Translations under genes and position numbers: made by a program
Shown: piece after piece, positions 8,959 to 17,630 of the stretch
Layout of the letters: every line of letters begins with the position of its first letter
Position numbering within the stretch: position 1 is the stretch's first letter
Assembly: GCF_001494635.1 (NCBI RefSeq)
Contig: NZ_LOJF01000001.1
Coordinates: 620,001 to 684,000, forward strand
Direction: 5' to 3'
From: Tractidigestivibacter scatoligenes
Lineage (GTDB): Bacteria > Actinomycetota > Coriobacteriia > Coriobacteriales > Atopobiaceae
Length of the DNA: 64,000 nt
Notes under the pieces: model-generated
The model's input: the letters and a program-made list of their open reading frames with translations, nothing else
What the model was told of the DNA's origin: nothing
Database searches by the model: none

Positions 8959-9316
8959 CTGGGCGGCTGTACGCGGCGGGCGCCGCGTGACGCAGCGTGC
9001 ATGCGCAGAACAGCGAATATTTGATATGGACTCTGTCGCGGTGCGCACACAATTCCTACACATTTAAATATATGCCATCTGAGCTGCGCAAATGCGGCTG
9101 CGGGGCCGTGCTGGGCGCGGTTCTGGCATGCCCAGGCAATAACAGCAAATCGCGATTTCTCATAGCAAAAATCCCGCGATAACAACAAAATGTGACAGCT
9201 TCCTGCAAGAGAGATGCCCGTTCCTGGCAGCTCTTTCTTGGAAGGATGGCGATTCGGGGCTTCTCCCACCGGACAATTTTCTCAGCCAGGAACGGAGGTT
9301 GGGAAAGGGGGAGCCC
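8959..9316. other. Leader/promoter region of the Tad operon
   Basis: No gene is seen here. A hairpin (ACGCGGC/GCCGCGT, 8972-8989) may end the rsgA transcript. An AT-rich stretch at 9017-9075 is a likely promoter area, but no clear -35/-10 pair can be named. An exact 11-bp inverted repeat, CCGTTCCTGGC (9218-9228) and GCCAGGAACGG (9285-9295), encloses 56 bp and ends just before the ribosome site of the first tad gene. Confidence 0.55.
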
Positions 9317-10012
9317 ATGTCACGCCGCTTCAAGATCGTGCTCTCTGGGGCGTTTGCGCTGCTTGCCGTTGTGCTGTGCCTGGCATATGGCGAGAGCGTG
9401 CGTGCGGAGGAGGAGGCGCGTCGCCAGGAGACGCTCACGCGCTACGGCGGCGAGGTGGTGAGCCTGGTTGTTGCCACATCCCAGTTGGAGGAGGGGCAGG
9501 TCATCTCGGCGGGTGACGTTGCCAAGCGAGACTGGGTCTCTGACCTGGTGCCAGAAGGTGCCATTACGAACCTGGACGATGCCATTGGCAAGAAGATCAC
9601 GGTTGCCGCTGCCTCTGGGACACCGCTCACCCAGCTCAACTTTAGGGAGACGGGCGCCGCTGTCGAGGTGCCGTCAGGAAAGATTGCCGTCTCTGTTCCC
9701 ATGGCAGACAAGCTTGGCGTGGGCGAGGGTGTAGTAGCGGGTGACCGGCTCGTTGCCTACCGCGTGGCAGATGGCGCAGCAACGGTGCTTGCCAAGGAGG
9801 CAACGGTGCTCTCGATGCCCGAGGGGTCGCGCACGCTTGCATCGGGATCACAGGTCATGACCGTTGCGCTTGCTCCGACGGACGTTTCGAGCGTCCTGGC
9901 GGCGTCGACCGAGGGGAGCCTTCGGTTTGGCCTTCCCGCAAGCGACGTCGAGGGCGCTGAGGTGGGCGTGCCCGCCGCGCCAACCAAGGTTGACCAGGAG
10001 GTGGGCGAGTGA
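9317..10012 (+). CDS. cpaB: CpaB-like Flp pilus assembly protein (SAF domain)
   Basis: A 231-residue protein with an N-terminal membrane segment (about residues 6-24) and a following SAF domain (about 47-110, with the pattern LEEGQVISAGDV). This arrangement matches CpaB/RcpC, which in Gram-negatives works with the pilus secretin. Here there is no secretin, so it probably acts at the outer face of the membrane. The ATG at 9317 follows GGAAAGGGGGAGCCC. It is the first gene of the operon, and its TGA overlaps the tadZ start. Confidence 0.8.
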   Translation: MSRRFKIVLSGAFALLAVVLCLAYGESVRAEEEARRQETLTRYGGEVVSLVVATSQLEEGQVISAGDVAKRDWVSDLVPEGAITNLDDAIGKKITVAAASGTPLTQLNFRETGAAVEVPSGKIAVSVPMADKLGVGEGVVAGDRLVAYRVADGAATVLAKEATVLSMPEGSRTLASGSQVMTVALAPTDVSSVLAASTEGSLRFGLPASDVEGAEVGVPAAPTKVDQEVGE

Positions 10013-11274
10013 TGGGACATGCGTGGAGCGTGCTGTGCCCAAAGGAGGAGCGCGCCGGGATGGTCGAGGCGCTCAGGACGATAGACGGCCTGGCAGAGTG
10101 CGAGTTTGCCCAGGATGCCAGCGAACTGCGGGAACGCATGGCAGAGTGCGCCAGCGGCGAGCGGTCCGCCCTTATCGGCCTCTCCAAAAGCGGTGTCTCG
10201 GACGTCAACCTTGCGGCCGCCATTGCGTCCGACGGCCATGCCGAGAAGGTCGTGCTTGCGCTGAGGTCACCCTCTGGGTCGCTGAGGTCTCGCGCTGCGA
10301 GGGCGGGCATCGACCTTGTCGTTGACCTGGACGGCGTGTCCCCTGCGCCGTCTGCGGAGATGGACGCCGCGCCGGTTCCGGAGCCCCTGCAGAACAGCGA
10401 TGGGGGTCGCACCTCGGCTGCTCCGGGGCCGGCGCTGGCGCCCGAGGGGGCCCGCGCGCCCATTCTTACGTTCTGCTCGGGAAGAGGCGGCGTTGGCAAG
10501 ACGTCCGTCGTGGCGTGCGCTGCGGTTGCCGCAGCCTCGTGGGGCATGCGAGTAGAGGTGGTTGACCTGGACCTCTCCTGTGGGAACCTCTACGCGATGG
10601 TTGGCCTTGCGCGCGGGACGGACCTCTCGCGCCTCTCGGCGGAAGACCTGGGGGACGCAGAGCACCTGGGGAGGCTTGGTGCTCCGTGCGGCGAGCGCAT
10701 CCGCGTGTGGGGGCCATGCGAGCGTCCGGAAACCTCCGAGCTTGTCTCGGGGATTGTGTCTGTACTGCTTGGCACCCTTGCGCTTGATGCCGATCTGGTG
10801 CTTGTCGATACGTCTCCCACATTCTCTGAGGCGGTGGCGCTTGCCGTTCGCCAGAGCGACCGCGTGGTTCTCGTACATGACAGCCGGCCCGGATCACTGG
10901 CAGCGCTTGCCCGCACGAGCGGACTTGCCGTGCGGCTGGGCGTTGCGCGCACGCGCATTGCCCGGTTGGAGAACCGCGTGGACGTGCGGGACAGGACAGA
11001 CCCGGCGCTGGGCAGGGCAGAGGTGGGGCTCGAGGCTGCGCGTGCGTTCACGGCGCTCGATGGCGGGGACGAGGTTTCTGACTACCTGGGATATGGAGAT
11101 GCGGCAGGCCTATTGGAGGTTGGCTCGCCGTTTGCGGAGTCTGTTGCCGCCTGCCTGGCGCAGCTCCTCCAGGAGCTTGGGTCGCTCCCAGAGGCCGAGC
11201 CTGCACAGCGCGCTGCCCAGGGGCTTGCCCCGCGGCGCAGGGGCCTTTTCCGGCGCAGGAGGGAGGCGGTCTAG
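10012..11274 (+). CDS. tadZ: TadZ/CpaE-like pilus localisation ATPase
   Basis: A 420-residue ParA/MinD-type protein expected to place the pilus machinery in the cell. An N-terminal receiver-like domain (about 1-110) precedes a linker and the P-loop SGRGGVGKTS (156-165), a deviant Walker A. VVDLDLSCGN supplies the Asp-rich strand expected of this family. The start is ATG at 10012, overlapping the TGA of cpaB by one base. A GTG three bases earlier is also possible. It ends directly against the GTG of tadA. Confidence 0.85.
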   Translation: MGHAWSVLCPKEERAGMVEALRTIDGLAECEFAQDASELRERMAECASGERSALIGLSKSGVSDVNLAAAIASDGHAEKVVLALRSPSGSLRSRAARAGIDLVVDLDGVSPAPSAEMDAAPVPEPLQNSDGGRTSAAPGPALAPEGARAPILTFCSGRGGVGKTSVVACAAVAAASWGMRVEVVDLDLSCGNLYAMVGLARGTDLSRLSAEDLGDAEHLGRLGAPCGERIRVWGPCERPETSELVSGIVSVLLGTLALDADLVLVDTSPTFSEAVALAVRQSDRVVLVHDSRPGSLAALARTSGLAVRLGVARTRIARLENRVDVRDRTDPALGRAEVGLEAARAFTALDGGDEVSDYLGYGDAAGLLEVGSPFAESVAACLAQLLQELGSLPEAEPAQRAAQGLAPRRRGLFRRRREAV

Positions 11275-12600
11275 GTGTCTGTACTCGAGATGGTCCGCGA
11301 GGAGGAAGCGCGGAGAGGGACTGCCACAACGGAGGGACGCGACCTTCGCCAGCAGCGGCTGAGCCTCAAGAACGCCCTGGTGGAGCGGTTGGGGCTTGCG
11401 ACCATTGCCTCGATGCTCTCTGCGGGCGATGCCACCCAGGCGCGCTCGGCACTTGCCGTGACGTGCAACGCAATCATAAACACTGGGGGCTACGAGGGCC
11501 TTTCGCGCGAGGACGTGGCGCGTCTCGTGCGCCAGGTGACGGACGAGATTTGCGGTCTTGGCCCCATCCAGCCACTTCTCGAGGACGAGGATGTCTCTGA
11601 GATTATGATCAACGGCTGCGATGCGCTCTTCTATGAGCGTGGGGGCGAGGTCTTCTCGGCACCAGCGGTGTTTGACTCACCCGAGCAGATCATGATCGTG
11701 ATCGACCGAATTCTGGCACCCCTTGGGCGAAGGCTCGACAGGAGCTGCCCCATTGTGAACGCGCGCCTTGCCAACGGCGACCGCGTGAACGCCGTGGCGG
11801 ACCCGGTTGCCATAGGCGGGCCGGTGGTCACCATCAGGCGATTCTCCAACCGCATCACGTCGCTGGGCACGCTGGTCGAGCTGGGCTCGCTGCCTGAATG
11901 GTACGCGCAGCTGCTGCGCTGGGCTGTGAGGACGCGAAAGGGGATAGCAGTAGCCGGAGGCACCGGGTCGGGCAAGACCACGCTCCTCAACGCGCTCTCG
12001 TGCGAGATTGACCCCGGCGAAAGGATTGTGACCATAGAGGACTCCGCCGAGCTGCGCTTTGATGCGCATCCGGACGTGGTGAGCCTTGAGGCAAGGGGCG
12101 CCTCGATTGAGGGGTCCGGCGAGGTCACGATTCGCGACCTGGTCAAGAACTCGCTGCGCATGCGGCCGGACCGCATTGTGGTGGGGGAGGTTCGCGGCGA
12201 GGAGTGCATCGACATGCTGGCCGCAATGACGACCGGACACGACGGCTCGATGACCACGCTGCACGCGGGCACCGCCGAGGAGGCCGTGCTTCGCCTGGTG
12301 CTCATGGCGCGCTTTGGGATGGACCTGCCCGCCGACATCATCGAGGAGCAGATTGCCTCGGCGCTCGACCTCATCGTGATGTCGCGGCGTGCGCCGGATG
12401 GGTCGCGCTACATCACTACGACGCATGAGGTTGGGTGGTCGAGAGGGGCAAAGTCGGTGGACCTCGTCGAGTGCGTATCGTTTGACGTGGCAGAGCGCTC
12501 CTGGAAGCTCGTCCGCGAGCCGGCGTTTGTGGCACAGGCGGTGTGCGACGGGATTCTCGACGAAGGCGAGGTGGAGCGATGGAGGTCTTCCTTCCGCTGA
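11275..12600 (+). CDS. tadA: Tad pilus assembly ATPase TadA/CpaF
   Basis: A 441-residue secretion ATPase of the VirB11/GspE superfamily that powers Flp pilus extension. Visible are the Walker A GGTGSGKTT (228-236), the Walker B/His-box region RPDRIVVGEVRGEE and the arginine-rich N-terminal domain. GTG at 11275 follows the tadZ TAG with no gap, implying translational coupling. The last 22 bases overlap tadB. Confidence 0.95.
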   Translation: MSVLEMVREEEARRGTATTEGRDLRQQRLSLKNALVERLGLATIASMLSAGDATQARSALAVTCNAIINTGGYEGLSREDVARLVRQVTDEICGLGPIQPLLEDEDVSEIMINGCDALFYERGGEVFSAPAVFDSPEQIMIVIDRILAPLGRRLDRSCPIVNARLANGDRVNAVADPVAIGGPVVTIRRFSNRITSLGTLVELGSLPEWYAQLLRWAVRTRKGIAVAGGTGSGKTTLLNALSCEIDPGERIVTIEDSAELRFDAHPDVVSLEARGASIEGSGEVTIRDLVKNSLRMRPDRIVVGEVRGEECIDMLAAMTTGHDGSMTTLHAGTAEEAVLRLVLMARFGMDLPADIIEEQIASALDLIVMSRRAPDGSRYITTTHEVGWSRGAKSVDLVECVSFDVAERSWKLVREPAFVAQAVCDGILDEGEVERWRSSFR

Positions 12601-13520
12601 TGGCTGCCGCCTGCGCGTTTTCGGCCGTGCGGATACTCATCGCAAGCGGCGAGCGTGGCGCCAAGACCATGGCGTCTCGAACGCTCCGTGCATGCGAGCG
12701 CTGGGCAGGTAGACGTCTCGAGTCCCTGGGGCGCAGTGGCATGGTGGCTGCGCTTCTCGAGGGTGAGGACTGGAGACAGGCGTCGGACGCCCTTGCCGCG
12801 CTTCCCCATGAGGGCAGGCCGGGCTTGAGAAGGGAGTCCGCGTGCGCTGCGCTGCTGGTCGCTGGGGTGGGGATTGCCTGCGTGGGAGGCCTGCTCTTCC
12901 TCTCGCTCGTCTCGGCGTTCGTTCTTGCCTGTCTGGAGAGGATTGCCCTATCTGCATGGCGCTCTTCGCGTGACCGGCGTCGTGTGCACGATATTTCGCA
13001 GGAGATGCCTGGCGTGTTCCGGACGCTCTCCGTGGCGCTTGGCGCTGGCCAGACACTGGCCCAGGCTATCGAGTACGTGGGGTCGCACGGCCACGGGCCG
13101 GTCTCTGCGGGCTTTGCATCTGCCTCGCTGGGGCTTCGCTGTGGCGTATCGACAGAGGACGCGCTTGAGTCGCTCTCACGCACTCTCGACGCGCCAGGGA
13201 TGGGACTTCTCACCACGGCGCTCGTGATCTCGCATCGCACGGGAAGCCCGCTGCGTGACCTGCTCGCGCGGTCTGCCGCGCTCGTCGAGCGGCAGGGAGA
13301 GTTCGAGCGCGAGCTTGAGGTGAAGACGGCTCAGGTGCGTCTCTCTGCCCGTATCGTGTGCAGCCTGCCGTTTCTCATGGTGGCGCTTCTCGCCGTCATC
13401 TCGCCCGACTTTCAGCGGGGTCTGCTCTCGCCCGTTGGGCTTGGCTCCGTTGCCGTGGCCGCCGCGCTCGACTCGTTTGCGGTCCTTGTCATCAGGCGCC
13501 TCATGAGGGCGGTGCTCTGA
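12579..13520 (+). CDS. tadB: Tad pilus inner-membrane platform protein TadB
   Basis: A 313-residue membrane protein of the type II secretion system F family. Hydrophobic segments lie near the N-terminus, around residues 90-120, and near the C-terminus, with the T2SSF core (EMPGVFRTLSVALGAGQTL) between them. ATG at 12579 lies inside the end of tadA behind AGGTGGAG and gives a normal TadB length. It should form the assembly platform with TadC, which begins at its stop codon (TGATG overlap). Confidence 0.88.
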   Translation: MEVFLPLMAAACAFSAVRILIASGERGAKTMASRTLRACERWAGRRLESLGRSGMVAALLEGEDWRQASDALAALPHEGRPGLRRESACAALLVAGVGIACVGGLLFLSLVSAFVLACLERIALSAWRSSRDRRRVHDISQEMPGVFRTLSVALGAGQTLAQAIEYVGSHGHGPVSAGFASASLGLRCGVSTEDALESLSRTLDAPGMGLLTTALVISHRTGSPLRDLLARSAALVERQGEFERELEVKTAQVRLSARIVCSLPFLMVALLAVISPDFQRGLLSPVGLGSVAVAAALDSFAVLVIRRLMRAVL

Positions 13521-14173
13521 TGGCCGGTATCGCACTCATTGCGGCAAGCGCGTCCAGCGCGGTCCTGGCGGGGCTGCTGGTGGTGAGCGGGACTGGTGGC
13601 CACGTCCAGGGCGCGGCATTGGGCGCGGGGCTCGAACGTTGCTTTGCCAGCGCGCGAGAGGCGATCCGGGGCATCCCCGCCGTACGCCAGGCGAGGGAGC
13701 GAGAACGTCTTGCGCGAAGGAGGTCTGCCTGCCTGCGCGAGATGCCCACGCTGATTGACGTCCTCACGCTGGGGCTCTCCGCGGGCCTCTCGTTTGATGC
13801 GTCGCTCTCGCTCTACTGTGACCGCTATCAGACGGAGCTCTCGCAGGCGTTCTCGGAGGCCATGCTCAGCTGGAGGATGGGCGTCACAAGCAGGGAGGAG
13901 GCACTCGAAGCGATGGCCTGCGAGCTGGGGGTTGACGCGTTGGCGCGCTTTGCCACGGTCGTGGGGGAGTCGCTCGACTTTGGCTCGCCGCTCGCATCTG
14001 CGCTGGAGGTGCAGGCGAAGGCCATCCGCGACGAGCAGCGGGCGCAGGTGGAGGAGGAGATCGAGAAGGCGCCGGTCAAGATGCTCGTCCCCTTGGGCGT
14101 CCTGGTTGTGCCTGCCATGCTTCTCGCGATTCTGGGGCCGCTGCTTGCCTCGGCGGCCTCGTTTGGAAGGTAG
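13520..14173 (+). CDS. tadC: Tad pilus inner-membrane platform protein TadC
   Basis: A 217-residue T2SSF-family membrane protein and partner of TadB. A hydrophobic N-terminus is followed by the core EMPTLIDVLTLGLSAGLSFDASL and two C-terminal membrane segments ending in LGPLLASAASFGR. It is shorter than many TadC proteins (about 280-300 residues), having a reduced N-terminal part. The start ATG overlaps the tadB TGA by one base. Confidence 0.82.
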   Translation: MAGIALIAASASSAVLAGLLVVSGTGGHVQGAALGAGLERCFASAREAIRGIPAVRQARERERLARRRSACLREMPTLIDVLTLGLSAGLSFDASLSLYCDRYQTELSQAFSEAMLSWRMGVTSREEALEAMACELGVDALARFATVVGESLDFGSPLASALEVQAKAIRDEQRAQVEEEIEKAPVKMLVPLGVLVVPAMLLAILGPLLASAASFGR

Positions 14174-14201
14174 ACGGCGGTGCGAGGGAAAGGAGCGTCA
14201 C

Positions 14202-14399
14202 ATGACATGGGAAAGCATGGGTCGAGAGGTTCGCAGGGTGGCCGTAGGCACCCTCCGCGACAATCGTGGGCAGGGCACCACGGAGTACGCGATTCTCGTT
14301 GGGGTTCTGGTGGTGATTGCCATCGTGGCCATCCTGGCATTCCGCGAGCGGGTCTCGCAGCTGTGGAGCGCCATAGCGAACGGCATCAACTCGCTGTGA
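14202..14399 (+). CDS. flp: Flp-type pilin
   Basis: A 65-residue prepilin, the likely major pilus subunit. The class IVb leader ends in ...NRG, and the processed part would begin QGTTEY, with Glu at +5 and Tyr at +6, followed by a hydrophobic helix (AILVGVLVVIAIVAILAF). Cleavage is expected after G23. The ribosome site AAAGGAGCGTCAC is strong, as suits the most abundant product. No TadV/CpaA peptidase gene lies in this window, so it must be encoded elsewhere. Confidence 0.93.
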   Translation: MTWESMGREVRRVAVGTLRDNRGQGTTEYAILVGVLVVIAIVAILAFRERVSQLWSAIANGINSL

Positions 14400-14878
14400 G
14401 AAAAAGACGCGCTGTCCTTGTCGCTGCGGTGGTTGCCTGCGCGCTTGCAGCGGGCGTGGTGGTGCTTTCCGGCCGCGGGCAGACGGGCGGACCGTCGCCT
14501 GCGACTGGAACGGGTGCAACTGGCGAGGAGCGCTTGGACACAAGCCCTGGCGAGGCGATTGGGGGCGAGCTCGTCTCCTTATCCGGGGATGCCGCCGCGA
14601 GCGAGGCGGATATCGGATTGGCCGCTGCTGCCAATGGGGTGCAAGAGGCGGCAACCGAGCTCGTGTGTCAGTACGAGCAGCGAGGCGACTGTGTGCTCGT
14701 GAGGTCTGGGTACCTCGACCTCTCGGGCCGGGTCTGGAGCATGGTTGTGGAGGGATCGGGATGGGTCGACGTGTGCATAGTCCAAAGTGCAGACGGCGGG
14801 ACGAGCGAGACCAAGGTCATGCACATGGACGCCGCAGAGTGGGGGGAGTCCCTGGGCGAGCTTGGCCTTGGTGGCTAG
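14396..14878 (+). CDS. Secreted or membrane-anchored protein of the Tad operon, unknown function
   Basis: A 160-residue protein starting at GTG 14396, which overlaps the flp stop (GTGA). The first residues (RKRR, then a hydrophobic run to about residue 25) look like a signal anchor. A Gly/Thr-rich linker follows, and then a C-terminal part with one Cys pair (CQYEQRGDC) and the strand-like sequence SGRVWSMVVEGSGWVDVCIV. No family is recognised. Its place between two pilin genes and its coupled start suggest an extracytoplasmic pilus accessory role, which is inference only. Confidence 0.65.
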   Translation: MRKRRAVLVAAVVACALAAGVVVLSGRGQTGGPSPATGTGATGEERLDTSPGEAIGGELVSLSGDAAASEADIGLAAAANGVQEAATELVCQYEQRGDCVLVRSGYLDLSGRVWSMVVEGSGWVDVCIVQSADGGTSETKVMHMDAAEWGESLGELGLGG

Positions 14879-15069
14879 CCGGGGACTCTGGGCAGTCCAC
14901 GCTTGAGTACGCGCTGGTGCTGGTGGCGTTTCTCTCCATGGTCGCTGCCCTGGGGCTGGCGTGGCATGCGGCGCGTGACGGGACCCTCGTGCGCATGGCA
15001 ACGAATGCGGCAACGCATCAGGCCTCTGGCGGGACGCTTGCCTGGCTCCAGGATCTTCTGGGGTTCTGA
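14839..15069 (+). CDS. Second Flp-like prepilin (minor pilin)
   Basis: A short protein with the same class IVb signature as flp: ...GDSG followed by QSTLEYALVLVAFL, again with Glu at +5 and Tyr at +6. The mature part would be about 58 residues. The start is uncertain. GTG at 14839 is the only standard codon close upstream in frame and overlaps the previous gene by 40 bp; its ribosome site is weak. The protein is clear from the pilin motif even though the start is not. Confidence 0.7.
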   Translation: MGGVPGRAWPWWLAGDSGQSTLEYALVLVAFLSMVAALGLAWHAARDGTLVRMATNAATHQASGGTLAWLQDLLGF

Positions 15070-15070
15070 G

Positions 15071-15562
15071 ATGGGTCGCAGGCGGTGGTGGGTAGGCCAC
15101 GTGGGCGAGGAGGGACAGGCAACGGTCGAGGCAGCCGTGCTCATTCCCACGGTGATGGTCGTGCTCGCGCTTCTCCTCCAACCGGCGATGCTCCTCTACA
15201 CGCGTGCGGTCATGAGCGGGGCAGCTGCCGAGGGGGCCCGGCTTGCCACGACCGCAACGTACGACGAGGAGGTGTCTCTCGTCGACTCCTACGTGAGACG
15301 GAGGCTCAGGGCCGTGCCGGACGTCGCCTGCTTCCACGAGGGAGGAGCCGACGCTTGGAACGTTTCCGTCGAGCAGGACGGGAATCGCGTACGCGTCTGC
15401 GTTGTTGGCCATGCCCGGCCGTTACCGCTGATGGGGGTGACGGCGGGGCTGGTTGGACAGATGGATGGCGAGGGCGTGCTCCTATCGGCCAAGGTCGAGC
15501 GCAGCACGCGGGCCGAGTGGGTTGGGGGTGACTACGGTGATTGGATTGCAGCGTGGGGCTAA
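15071..15562 (+). CDS. tadE: TadE-like pseudopilin
   Basis: A 163-residue protein with a short basic N-terminus and a prepilin-type motif, EEG then QATVEAAVLIP with Glu at +5. A long hydrophobic helix follows, then an extracellular domain with YTRAVMSGAAAEGARLATT, typical of TadE. ATG at 15071 directly follows the previous TGA. It probably acts as a minor pilin in assembly. Confidence 0.85.
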   Translation: MGRRRWWVGHVGEEGQATVEAAVLIPTVMVVLALLLQPAMLLYTRAVMSGAAAEGARLATTATYDEEVSLVDSYVRRRLRAVPDVACFHEGGADAWNVSVEQDGNRVRVCVVGHARPLPLMGVTAGLVGQMDGEGVLLSAKVERSTRAEWVGGDYGDWIAAWG

Positions 15563-15563
15563 G

Positions 15564-17630
15564 GTGGCCGTATCCGGAACGGCGTCGAGGCAGGGCGGCT
15601 TGCGCCTGGGCCTCTCGCTCTTCCTGGACGACGAGGGTGGATACACCACGGTCGCCGTGGCGGTTGCCCTGCTCGTGAGCATATCGCTGGTCTTTGCGGC
15701 CGCATCCGCGGAGTGGGTGATGGCGCGCTCGTACGAGGTCCAGCCTGTGGCAGATGCCGCGGCCATGGCCGGGGCAAACTCCGTGGCAGCCTATGCCACC
15801 ATTGCCAGGGTGCTCGATGCCTGCGTGCTTAGCCTGGGGCTTCTTGGCGTGACGGTCTTTGGGGCGGGGCTCGTGCTCTCGTGCGTACCGGGCGCTGCGA
15901 CCTTTGGGGGAAGCGTCTGCGATGCGGGAAGGAAGGTCCTCGATGCCCGGCGGGACTTCGCGAGAAGCGCGTCGGAGGGCCTGGAGCGTCTGGAAAAGGT
16001 GCTGCCTGCGGTTGTGGTTGCAAACTCGGCCGTCTGCGTCGCGGAGAACGCGCGGGCGCAGGGCCTGCCGTATGTTGGCTGTGCCATTCCGTTTCCCACG
16101 GAGTCGCAGTCCGACTTCTCGTCTCTTGCTGCAGAGCTTTCCTCAGACGAGATGGAAAAGGATGCCGAAGAGTTACGGAACCTCGCGCGGCAGGTGGACG
16201 AGGCCAAGTCCCTGGCAGATGATGCACGCCTGCGTGGGTGGATTGCGGACTGTGGGAGCACGCCTTACTGCCTTGAAGAGCGCGCAGCCACGCTCGCCGG
16301 ACTTTCTGGCGAGAAGAACCCCCACTACCCAAGCGCAGAGGGGTGGGGCTTCGGCGTTCCCCTATTGCGGGCTCGCGCATACTACGTAATTCGCCTTGCG
16401 CAGGAGAGACCGCTGAATGCATCTGTGGATGAGCTTACAAACTCTGCAGCCCGAACTGCCTTCTACGATTTTGCGCTCGCGCAGGTGCGTGTTGGGACCT
16501 ATACGGAGCACGAAAACGGTTCGGTTGACATCGACCTGCCGAGCCTCCCGCACAATGCCGAGGAGACCAAAGCCTGCAGTCTCTACACCGATGACCTCTG
16601 GCCCTGTACCGGAGAGGAGGCGGGGACGGTGCTTCACTCGTCACCCGCGTGTCCGGGCGCAATTGGCTCCTCGGCGGGACGCGCGTCCCTCCAGGACCTC
16701 GATGCTGGGGCGGTCAAGAGGTGCGAAACATGCTGCATGGACCTTGCTGCCATGGGTGCGGTTGCCGCTGCGTCGACCTCAACGGACAACGGCTTCGAGC
16801 ACTACTGGCGCGAGGTCGTGGCGGCATCTAAGGAGTACGAGGCCGCGCGCAACAAGCAGGCGGATGCCGAGAAGGACCTGCGCGACAAGGCAGAGGACGC
16901 GCGCGGCTCTTTCGAGCGCGCCGTGGACCAGCTCTCGGTCGTGCGGCCGCGCATCTGCCCGCCAGGAGCCTGGGGCTGCGTTGCCGTGGTCTCCAGGACG
17001 GAGGCAACAACCGTTCCCACCGAGCTCACCGCCTCGTTTCTCTCCTCGGGAGAGCTTCCCGCGGGGTCTGCGGTCTCGGCTGCGGCGCTTGCGCCGGACG
17101 AGTCGACTGCCGAGAACAACGTGCTTGCCAGCTTCTTTGACGGAGTCACGTCCCAAGGAACGGGCTCTGCGCTGGGAGGCGCCTTCGACGGCGTCTGCGA
17201 GCTCTGGGGGCGCCTGCTCGTGGGGTATGGCTCAAGGTACGATTCGGCCTCTGCCTCGGTGGGGGACTTTCTCGACAGGCTCGACAACGTGTTTGGTGGG
17301 ACGGTGGGCTCGTGGCTGCGCGGCAAGATCAAGGAGACGGTCGCCGCCTGTGGCTTTGAACCCGTGGACATGAGGCTCATGAAGCCCGCGCTGGTGGGGT
17401 GGACTCGTGTGCTCGACCAATCTGGCTATGACGCGGCTGGCAAGGCGCGGCAGATGATTGAGGCACTGCCTCCTGGGACAAGCTCGTTCGACTTGGCAAA
17501 GACCCTGGGCGTCTGGGCGGCAGACTCCCTTGGCTACGGAGAGATCACTGTGGCGGAGCTCACCATTCCAGGGACGGACATCTCCATACCTCTTACCATC
17601 AGGCTTGATGACCTCTTGGAGGCATCATGA
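15564..17630 (+). CDS. Large TadG-like membrane-anchored protein
   Basis: A 688-residue protein with one N-terminal membrane helix (TTVAVAVALLVSISLVFAAA) and a long, probably extracellular region. The helix is preceded by EGG|YTTVAVA, which resembles the pseudopilin motif but has Val where the others have Glu at +5. The ADAAAMAGANSVAA segment after the helix is typical of TadG/TadE relatives. Several Cys residues and a Glu/Lys/Ala-rich helix (about 410-450) follow. The start is uncertain: GTG 15564, just after the tadE stop, is preferred, with GTG 15528 and 15537 as alternatives. Confidence 0.7.
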   Translation: MAVSGTASRQGGLRLGLSLFLDDEGGYTTVAVAVALLVSISLVFAAASAEWVMARSYEVQPVADAAAMAGANSVAAYATIARVLDACVLSLGLLGVTVFGAGLVLSCVPGAATFGGSVCDAGRKVLDARRDFARSASEGLERLEKVLPAVVVANSAVCVAENARAQGLPYVGCAIPFPTESQSDFSSLAAELSSDEMEKDAEELRNLARQVDEAKSLADDARLRGWIADCGSTPYCLEERAATLAGLSGEKNPHYPSAEGWGFGVPLLRARAYYVIRLAQERPLNASVDELTNSAARTAFYDFALAQVRVGTYTEHENGSVDIDLPSLPHNAEETKACSLYTDDLWPCTGEEAGTVLHSSPACPGAIGSSAGRASLQDLDAGAVKRCETCCMDLAAMGAVAAASTSTDNGFEHYWREVVAASKEYEAARNKQADAEKDLRDKAEDARGSFERAVDQLSVVRPRICPPGAWGCVAVVSRTEATTVPTELTASFLSSGELPAGSAVSAAALAPDESTAENNVLASFFDGVTSQGTGSALGGAFDGVCELWGRLLVGYGSRYDSASASVGDFLDRLDNVFGGTVGSWLRGKIKETVAACGFEPVDMRLMKPALVGWTRVLDQSGYDAAGKARQMIEALPPGTSSFDLAKTLGVWAADSLGYGEITVAELTIPGTDISIPLTIRLDDLLEAS

